Shown here: in pieces, positions 15,279 to 22,408 of the stretch
Position numbering within the stretch: position 1 is the first letter of the stretch
Layout: each line of letters begins with the position of its first letter
Assembly (NCBI GenBank): GCA_023663185.1
Contig: JAMPHY010000017.1
Location: 1-64,000 of the forward strand
From: Clostridiales bacterium
GTDB taxonomy: Bacteria; Bacillota; Clostridia; Lachnospirales; Lachnospiraceae
Direction of reading: 5' to 3'
DNA: 64,000 bases
Notes under the pieces: generated by a model
Database searches by the model: none
What the model saw: the letters and a program-made list of their open reading frames with translations, nothing else
Told to the model about the DNA's origin: nothing
Made by a program: the position numbers and the translations under genes

Positions 15279-16984
15279 TCAGAAATAGGAATCCACCATA
15301 GGTTTAATTATAGAGGGACCTTCTTCTGTAATCCGTAATAAATCTTCAATATCTCCTATATATGTATAGCCATAATAGACATTCTCACTTCCGGCTTTGT
15401 CACCTGTATAACATTCGACTGCGGGATAATTTTCATCATACATTCTAAGCCATATAGTTCGCTCTCTGAGTTCGTCCTGTGAAAAATCATATATAGTCTG
15501 TCCGTAAGTTGAGGCGTCAAGACCAGCCGCTTTTGCAAGAGTTGGCATAAATTCATTAAATGAGAGAGGCGCATTTGTAATAGGCGATACATCGTGAGTT
15601 TCACCCGGTTCTTTAATATAAAAAATAACTTGAGAATCATATGGGCCGCCATGATCTGCTGTAATAATGATTGTTGCATTATCATATACACCAAGTTCTT
15701 TTAAGCTATTCAGATAAGCTTCCACAATTACCATACAGCCCATAGCAGTCTCCTCTAAAGTGGAATTCTCTTTATAATTACCATTTATATCTGTGGTATA
15801 AAGATGCGGTCCCATCAAATGTTGAATAATAATATAATTAGATGATTTGTCAGTTTTTAGTCCCTTTTCTATAAGCCCCTGATAGAAGTCATAATTATTA
15901 TGATTTATTTTATTATCTTTTACAGCAACAATGTCCTCATATTCGTCTATATTAGCGTAAAAATATGGTTTCAACAACTCAGGAAACATACGATAACTTG
16001 ACATTTTAGCCATTGTTTTAAATAGAAGTTTATAAAATATATCTATCTCCTGCGCTTCGTTTGCCACATTGGAAATTCTGCCGTCAAGTATCTTTACATC
16101 ATTAAGACCACAGAGAATATTAGTGTCCGGCGTATATACATTAAATTTAAAATTTTCTTTTTGGAGTTCATTATAAAAGGAGTTGGTTTTTTCGTCTTCC
16201 CAAATATCCAGACACCAATCGTTAATCGTTTTGGACATGTCTACTTCTCTGCCCGTAAGCATATGTGGCAAAGACGGAAATGTACCGAAATAAGTGCAAT
16301 CCATATTACTATAATACGTAAAATCATGTAAAAAATCCGTTGCTCCCGGATAGGTTTGCTCAAGTGGCGTCAAATATTGATTACTGAAGTAATCTAGTAC
16401 CAGCACAATCACGTTTTTATCAGCAGATACCGTATACTGCTCTTCTCCTGAGAGATGCCATTTTCCCTCAGGGTAATGATATGCATCTTCATCTGCCGAA
16501 ACCAGAAGTGAAATCAACGCCGCTAGCTGTATGCACAATAAAAATGTAGAAAGCCCTGTCACAAGTTTTTTCCAAATATCAGATTTAATGAAAAAGAGAA
16601 TTACAGATACCAAGATTATTATCAGCCAGATAATTGTATTTAAAATTGCCCCCCCCGCGTATTATACCCTTCAGGATTCACACCTAATAAATCCAAATTC
16701 TTATTAAGAAACATAACCTGTATGTATCCTGCAACAGATATTCCGAATACAACCGAAAGCAATATTCCATATATTTTATCAGGCAGGAAGGCAATAATTA
16801 CTGTCAAAATTACAGCCGCAGCTAATGCCATGGCAGCCATATATCCGCCAAAATCTCCATATACAAATTGAAATCCTGTAACATTTGCAAAAAATATTTC
16901 CGATGGGCCGAAAATAAATAACATAAAAGAAAACAGAAAACAAACTAAAAACGCAATTCCTATTTTATGGAGTTTCTTCGACAT
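15279..16984 (-). pseudogene. Alkaline-phosphatase-superfamily membrane transferase, copy 2, frameshifted in a poly-G tract
   Basis: A paralogue of the gene at 13462, broken into 16984-16640 (N-terminal membrane segments) and the rest down to 15279. The break is a run of eight G in the sense strand. Adding one G restores a continuous 568-residue frame (GGAILNTIIWL follows), nearly the same length as copy 1. The catalytic parts are intact: VLVLDYFSNQY, TFPSLPHMLTGRE, QHLMGPHLYT and ITADHGG. Lack of other damage argues for a phase-variable or recently shifted gene, or a base-calling error, not old decay. Copy 1 has a broken-up run (GGGAGGGG) there. Confidence 0.85.
16649..16656 (-). repeat. Poly-G(8) homopolymer (poly-C on the plus strand)
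   Basis: Eight C on the plus strand, inside the transmembrane-coding part of transferase copy 2. With 8 G the frame ends at a TAA a few codons later; with 9 (or 6) it is open. Position and length fit slipped-strand switching. Confidence 0.9.
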
Positions 16985-17009
16985 ATTACAATCCTTCCTC
17001 TCTTGTCAA

Positions 17010-18311
17010 TTATTTCATGCTAATTACAACCCCGCCATCAATCAGCGATTGGAGCGATTTCAAAATCCCCAGCTTAGCATGCTGCCAGGTAAGTCCGCCT
17101 TGAAAATAGACTGCATAAGGCGGAGCAATCGGACCGTCCGCACTAAGCTCTATGGAAGAGCCGGACACAAACGCTCCCGCCGCCATGATAACCTGCGAAT
17201 CATACCCCGGCATATCCCACGGCTGCGGGGTTACATGGCTGTCTACGGAAGCTGCCGCCTGTATGCCCTGACAAAAGGCGATAACCCCTTCGGGAGTCCC
17301 AAACGTAACCGCCTGAATAATATCGTGTCTGCTCTCAGTGGAATTGGGAATAACCGGAAAGCCTAATTTTTCATATATATTTGCTGCAAAAATCGCTCCT
17401 TTTAATGCGCTTGCGGTAACAGTCGGCGCAAGAAATAGCCCCTGATAAAATGAAGTCATAACTCCAAGCGAGGCGCCTACTTCTTTGCCAAGCCCCGGCG
17501 AAGTCAGGCGGTACGCCGCATTTTCCACACAATCTTTTCTTCCTGCGATATAACCGCCGATAGGGGCAAGCCCGCCACCCGGATTTTTAATCAGTGAACC
17601 CACAACCATATCCGCGCCCACGTCGCTTGGCTCTATCGTTTCCACAAACTCACCGTAGCAGTTGTCCACCATACAGATTACATCGGGCTTAATCTGCTTG
17701 ATAAATGCAATCAGCTCGCCTATTTGTGTGACAGAAAGCGTCGGTCTGGTCTGGTATCCTTTGGAACGCTGGATAGTCGCAAGCTTGGTCTTATCGCCTA
17801 TTGCCGCGCGTATCGCGTCATAGTTAAAACTGCCGTCCTCTAATAAATCCACCTGTTTATAGGTTATGCCGTACTCCATAAGCGAGCCTCTAGACTGCCG
17901 GATTCCGATAACCTCCTCCAAGGTGTCATAAGGCTTGCCGACCGGCGATAACAGTTCGTCGCCGGGGCGCAGATTACTCATTAAGGCAAGTGCGAGCGCA
18001 TGTGTGCCACAGGTAATCTGTGGGCGCACCAGTGCGTCTTCCGTATGAAAAACCTGCGCATACACCTTTTCTAGTGTATCCCTGCCCAAATCGTTATAGC
18101 CATATCCCGTAGTGCCAAGAAGACAGGCTTCGCTTACCCTGCACTCCTGCATTGCCTGAATTACTTTTAGCTGGTTAAACTCGGCAATTTCGTCTATTTT
18201 GTCAAATCTTTCTTTTAAACTGCTTAAAATCTCGTTGCCAAATTTAAGAACCTCTTCTGAGATGCCGAATTTGGCGTACTGGGCATTAAGGTTTATATTA
18301 TTTACTTTCAT
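17010..18311 (-). CDS. ynbB: YnbB-like PLP protein (methionine gamma-lyase / 'aluminium resistance' family)
   Basis: 433 residues, Cys/Met-metabolism PLP-enzyme fold. Seen: CLLGTTGYGYNDLGRD, the cofactor-pocket region PQITCGTHALALAL, VDNCYGEF before the cofactor, and the PLP lysine in GSLIKNPGGGLAPIGGY. The family is annotated as methionine gamma-lyase-like or aluminium-resistance protein; its true substrate is uncertain. It follows miaA-region genes as in Bacillus (miaA...ynbB), so it belongs to that conserved block and not to the phosphonate cluster 25 bp downstream. Confidence 0.92.
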   Translation of the reverse strand: MKVNNINLNAQYAKFGISEEVLKFGNEILSSLKERFDKIDEIAEFNQLKVIQAMQECRVSEACLLGTTGYGYNDLGRDTLEKVYAQVFHTEDALVRPQITCGTHALALALMSNLRPGDELLSPVGKPYDTLEEVIGIRQSRGSLMEYGITYKQVDLLEDGSFNYDAIRAAIGDKTKLATIQRSKGYQTRPTLSVTQIGELIAFIKQIKPDVICMVDNCYGEFVETIEPSDVGADMVVGSLIKNPGGGLAPIGGYIAGRKDCVENAAYRLTSPGLGKEVGASLGVMTSFYQGLFLAPTVTASALKGAIFAANIYEKLGFPVIPNSTESRHDIIQAVTFGTPEGVIAFCQGIQAAASVDSHVTPQPWDMPGYDSQVIMAAGAFVSGSSIELSADGPIAPPYAVYFQGGLTWQHAKLGILKSLQSLIDGGVVISMK

Positions 18312-18475
18312 TATTCTTATAACTCCTTTATTTCAATTACAAGAGATATTTCTTTGATATCTTCCTGATAACTTCTCTATTCCAACTTAAGAGATATTTC
18401 CTGCCAACTTCACTGTTTCAATACATGCGATATTCTTTCCGTAACTTATCTTCTTCCATTACAAGAAACATTTCT
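18308..18475. repeat. Degenerate tandem repeat spanning a gene end and the ynbB leader
   Basis: On the minus strand, related units of roughly 40-48 bases recur: (T/G)TTGNAATxGAAxxxGxxAAGTTAT-like blocks followed by CAGGAAgATATC. They start in the last codons of the lipoprotein gene and run to the ynbB start. At least three copies can be aligned by eye, with substitutions and small gaps. Confidence 0.45.
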
Positions 18476-19155
18476 CCGTTTTCTACAACCACAGATGCAA
18501 TTTTTTCCCCGGCGGACATTTCAATATCTACAAAAGACTTTCTGTTTATAGTCGGATAATCTGCACTATAAACGCACAAGGCATCATCACTGTCAGTCTC
18601 TAAAACCAGTTCTCCCCAAAAGTAATTGACAATGGAAACTGTATTATCATCTGAGGAAAGGCACGTTGAGTCAAATATTACAATTTCCTTATTTGCAGTA
18701 TCAAAATAACCAATTTGAGAATGGGGAAAGCCGGAACCGTATGAACCGGTAAAATATAGTTCAAATTTGCCGTCATTATTCAAATCCGCAATGGCGAAAG
18801 AGGTTGCCCCGTCGCCGCCAAAGTAATTGCCAAGCGTATACGTTTTATCATCATATGCTAATTCGGTGTAACATGTGGAATCATTTTTATAAATATTTAT
18901 ACCATAATTATTTGCAATGTCCTCCGGTACAATATTATAAAAACTGCCGTTATTTTGCTCTTCCTTATCATTATCGAAGGACTTTAGAAAATCATCAACG
19001 CCGTTTGATGAAGGAGTCATCTGAAATGTTACTGTTTCAATGGGCAGGGCATTTTCCCATTCAGCCTGTTGTTTGTCCTGTTGGCAACCGGTCAGCATTA
19101 AAACTGTTATAACCAATACTGTTACTATGCGTTTACTTTTTTTAATATTTTTCAT
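18418..19155 (-). CDS. Putative lipoprotein with a Ca-binding-like FG-GAP/EF-hand loop
   Basis: 245 residues from the ATG at 19155 (MKNIKKSKR). Signal peptide with lipobox LTGC (Cys at about 23), so it is probably lipid-anchored outside the membrane. Midway, IADLNNDGKFELYF resembles a calcium-binding DxNxDG loop of FG-GAP or dockerin type. No enzyme family is recognised. It lies 22 bp downstream of miaA and probably shares its transcript; in many Firmicutes hfq occupies this place. Confidence 0.75.
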   Translation of the reverse strand: MKNIKKSKRIVTVLVITVLMLTGCQQDKQQAEWENALPIETVTFQMTPSSNGVDDFLKSFDNDKEEQNNGSFYNIVPEDIANNYGINIYKNDSTCYTELAYDDKTYTLGNYFGGDGATSFAIADLNNDGKFELYFTGSYGSGFPHSQIGYFDTANKEIVIFDSTCLSSDDNTVSIVNYFWGELVLETDSDDALCVYSADYPTINRKSFVDIEMSAGEKIASVVVENGEMFLVMEEDKLRKEYRMY

Positions 19156-19177
19156 AGCTGATATCCTTATATTATCT

Positions 19178-20179
19178 TTATATTGGCAAGTCATTTAGCA
19201 CCCGTTCACTATCTAATATTCCCCTATTAGCAAGTTCCTTCAGCATATACTTCAAGATTTCCCTATCTTCATCATAGCCATTATCAACTGCCTTCTGCCT
19301 GAAATCCTGTCTTAACACCCATGTGACGTCTTTTTCCCTTCTAAACCATGTAAGCTGCCTTTTGGCAAAATGTCTGGTATCGCGCTTGATACGGTATATG
19401 GCATTATCAAGCGTACAACTGCCGTTTATATATTCAAGTATTTCCTTATAGCCCAGTCCCTGCATGGAAACCATATTTTCAGTGCAGCCCATATCTTTAA
19501 GCTTCCGCACTTCTTCAACCAGCCCCTGATTCAACATGCTGTCTACGCGCCTGTCTATTTTATCATAGAGTATATTTCTTTCGTCGGTTAAAACAAAATA
19601 TACGAAACGGTATGGCGAGCTTTTTTCCCGTTGTTCTTCGTTGTGTTCAGAAATGGGCGTGCCTGTTTTTTCATAGAACTCAAGTGCGCGAATCACACGC
19701 TTTATATTGTTGGCATGGATAATTTCGCAGGATTTCGGGTCAATTTGGCGCAAGCGTTCAAAAAGGACTTCGTTTCCCTGCTCTTTGGCAATGCTTTCCA
19801 TACGCTGCCTGAACGCCTCGTCTTCGTTAGTTTCGGCAAAGTCGATATCATACAAGACTGATTGTATATAAAATCCTGTTCCGCCTACTAAAATCGGGAT
19901 TTTACCCTTATCGTAGATTTGGCGCATGGCTTCTTTTGCCATCGACTGAAAACGGACGACGTTAAACTCTTCGACAGGCTCTAAAACGTCTATCAGATGA
20001 TGCTTAACTCCGGACATTTCTTCTGGTGTGATTTTAGCCGAACCGATGTCCATATGTCTGTAAACCTGCATAGAATCTGCGGAAATGATTTCTCCGCCTA
20101 CAGCCTTCGCCAATGAAATTGACAGGGCTGATTTTCCTGCCGCCGTCGGTCCTGTTAATATTATTAAAGGTTTCATCAT
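19178..20179 (-). CDS. miaA: tRNA dimethylallyltransferase MiaA
   Basis: 333 residues. P-loop GPTAAGKS at 9-16, then SADSMQVYRHMDIGSAK and the conserved HHLIDVLEP; C-terminal KRDTRHFAKRQLTWFRR. It transfers dimethylallyl to A37 of tRNAs reading UNN codons; MiaB (encoded at 25158) then methylthiolates that base. Its ATG overlaps the mutL stop codon by 4 bp, indicating translational coupling. Confidence 0.97.
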   Translation of the reverse strand: MMKPLIILTGPTAAGKSALSISLAKAVGGEIISADSMQVYRHMDIGSAKITPEEMSGVKHHLIDVLEPVEEFNVVRFQSMAKEAMRQIYDKGKIPILVGGTGFYIQSVLYDIDFAETNEDEAFRQRMESIAKEQGNEVLFERLRQIDPKSCEIIHANNIKRVIRALEFYEKTGTPISEHNEEQREKSSPYRFVYFVLTDERNILYDKIDRRVDSMLNQGLVEEVRKLKDMGCTENMVSMQGLGYKEILEYINGSCTLDNAIYRIKRDTRHFAKRQLTWFRREKDVTWVLRQDFRQKAVDNGYDEDREILKYMLKELANRGILDSERVLNDLPI

Positions 20180-22182
20180 GTAACAATCCTTTTAAATTTC
20201 TTTTCAAGCTCATACTTGCTCATTGATATAATGGTAGGTCTTCCGTGCGGGCAATTATAGGGATTATCCAGCGAAAGCAGTTCGTCAATCAGAGCCTCCG
20301 CCTCCGCTTTGGAAATGCGCATATTGCCCTTTACCGCCGCCTTACATGCCATAGTAGCGATTTTCATTCTGATAGTCTCCGGAGTGCCGGAGTTTACTTC
20401 TTCGGCAAGCTCGTCTAATAGTTCATATACAAGCCCTGACTCATTATATCCGTATAAATCCATAGGAACGCTCACCAGTGCATAATCATTGCCGCCAAAT
20501 TCTTCGATTTCAAAACCGAGTGCTATAAAATGCTCCATATTCTGTATAAGGCAGTCTCTTTCCCTGCCATTTAAAGTGATTATTGCCGGCGGATTTAAAC
20601 GCTGCGATACTATACTGCGCTCCTTAAACTGCTTTATAAAACGCTCGTACTTAACTTTTTCATGGGCGGCATGCTGGTCTATAATCATCAGCTTGTCCTG
20701 ATATGAAATAAGCCAGTATGTATCAAAAATCTGCCCTATTATCTCATAATGCTCTCTTGCTTTAGCGGAAAGGAGTTTGTCGTCGAACAACTCCTGCTGA
20801 ACAGGGCGGTTTGATTGTTCTGTGCGATTAAATTGCTCGGCTTGCTTAGATTGTTCTGTCTGCGCAAAATATTCCGGTTGCTTAACGGTATCTGTCTGAT
20901 TAGTATTATTCATATAATTTACAGGTTCATGCGCTATATTTTTCTCTGCCATATGAGCCGTATCTGAACCATGTATTTGAGTTGCCGTCAAATCAAGCGT
21001 AGAACTACCGTCCTTCATATTGATTTGCACATTATTTCGCATATTGCTTAATTCATTATCTCGCTTATTAATATGCTCATTCTTTATCCTAGCCGTCTCA
21101 AACGGTTCAGGAGCCGCAGGTGTTTTGCGCGGCGCAGGATTATTTTTTGCCACCGCTTTATCATTATCTGTATTAAAAAGCACTTCGGGTATCATTTCCT
21201 GCTCGTGCAGATAGTCAAACACGATATCCCTGACAATCTCATAAAATTCATGTTCGCCTGAAATCTTGACTTCCATTTTGGCAGGGTGTACGTTGACGTC
21301 AATGCGCGTGGTGTCAATATTAAAATGAAGCACGCAGAAAGGAAACTTATGCTGCATTAGGTATTCCTTGTAGCCGTCCTCCACCGCCTTGCTTATAAGG
21401 CTGCTTTTAACATATCTGCCATTGATATAAAAAAGTTCATAATTGCGGTTCGAGCGGTTGATAACGGGCTTGCCTAAGAAGCCGTTAATAGATAAGCCCT
21501 CTTTTTCCACATGGATTTCTTTAAGCTCTCTTACAATATCCTTCCCATAAATGCGGTAAATAATTTCTTTTAAATCGCGGCTCCCTGAGGTATGGAACCT
21601 GTTCTGATTATTGATGATAAAATTAAAGGCTATATCAGGGTGTGATAACGCCAGATGTTCCATTAAATCAACGACATATGAGCCTTCTGTCTGCGGCTGC
21701 TTGAGAAACTTCTTCCGCGGCGGCGTATTGTAGAAAAGATTGCGCACAATCATAGTCGTGCCACTTGGAACGCCGACTTCTTCAAAATCCTTCTCCACTC
21801 CGCCTTCTATTACATACCGTATGCCTGTAAGTTCTTCTTCCACCTTAGAGATTGCCTCTACCATAGAAACTGCAGCAATACTCGCTAAAGCCTCGCCGCG
21901 AAATCCCAGACTGACTAATCTGGTCAAGTCGTCGGCAGTCGTGATTTTGCTGGTTGCATGTCTTAAAAAGGCGTTGCGAATCTGCGTCCTCTCAATGCCG
22001 CTTCCATTATCTGTAACGCGGATAAGTGAAATGCCGCCGTCCTTTATTTCGACGGTAACGGCGTCTGCGCCCGAATCAATGGCGTTCTCGACCAACTCTT
22101 TTACCACGCTTGCAGGACGCTCCACAACTTCCCCCGCCGCAATCTTATCTATTGTCTGATTATCTAAAATGTTAATCTTCAT
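20176..22182 (-). CDS. mutL: DNA mismatch repair protein MutL
   Basis: 668 residues. The N-terminal GHKL ATPase shows ELVENAIDSGAD, DNGSGI and FRGEALASIAAVS. The middle linker (about 345-470) is Gln/Asn-rich low complexity (EQSKQAEQF-type). The C-terminal endonuclease motif DQHAAHEKVKYE and CPHGRPT are present, as in Firmicutes lacking MutH. It nicks the daughter strand after MutS recruitment. A long palindromic repeat separates it from mutS; miaA follows with overlap. Confidence 0.97.
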   Translation of the reverse strand: MKINILDNQTIDKIAAGEVVERPASVVKELVENAIDSGADAVTVEIKDGGISLIRVTDNGSGIERTQIRNAFLRHATSKITTADDLTRLVSLGFRGEALASIAAVSMVEAISKVEEELTGIRYVIEGGVEKDFEEVGVPSGTTMIVRNLFYNTPPRKKFLKQPQTEGSYVVDLMEHLALSHPDIAFNFIINNQNRFHTSGSRDLKEIIYRIYGKDIVRELKEIHVEKEGLSINGFLGKPVINRSNRNYELFYINGRYVKSSLISKAVEDGYKEYLMQHKFPFCVLHFNIDTTRIDVNVHPAKMEVKISGEHEFYEIVRDIVFDYLHEQEMIPEVLFNTDNDKAVAKNNPAPRKTPAAPEPFETARIKNEHINKRDNELSNMRNNVQINMKDGSSTLDLTATQIHGSDTAHMAEKNIAHEPVNYMNNTNQTDTVKQPEYFAQTEQSKQAEQFNRTEQSNRPVQQELFDDKLLSAKAREHYEIIGQIFDTYWLISYQDKLMIIDQHAAHEKVKYERFIKQFKERSIVSQRLNPPAIITLNGRERDCLIQNMEHFIALGFEIEEFGGNDYALVSVPMDLYGYNESGLVYELLDELAEEVNSGTPETIRMKIATMACKAAVKGNMRISKAEAEALIDELLSLDNPYNCPHGRPTIISMSKYELEKKFKRIVT

Positions 22183-22247
22183 TTTAATAACCCTTTCATT
22201 TTAATAATCATACTAATTATCATTATTTCTCTGACTATTCGTAACAT

Positions 22248-22393
22248 TGGGCGACATGAGTTCATATGCTTTCTCTTGAGGTCCTTGGAAAACGCCGGTA
22301 CTTAGCGAGGTATTTTCGAGCTTAGTACCGCTGCGATTTTCCACGGAGCGAAAGCGTGCCTCAAGTGAAATCATATGAATTCATGTTGCATTC
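22248..22393. repeat. Palindromic intergenic repeat, copy 1
   Basis: About 146 bp, 16 bp after the mutS stop. The ends pair (ACATGAGTTCATATG with CATATGAATTCATG). An inner arm pairs CTTGAGG with CCTCAAG, and a core pairs GGAAAACGCCGGTACT with AGTACCG..GCGATTTTCC. The whole element folds into one long hairpin with a small side stem (GCGAAAGC). It is about 88-90% identical to copy 2 at 30809; several differences are compensatory. Short frames through it are not genes. Confidence 0.85.
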
Positions 22394-22408
22394 AGTCACA
22401 CATACTTT

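Noticed and set aside
17010..18311. YnbB-like PLP enzyme as part of the phosphonate pathway
   Set aside because: It is adjacent, but its conserved linkage is to the miaA/mutL block and no phosphonate step needs a lyase of this family.
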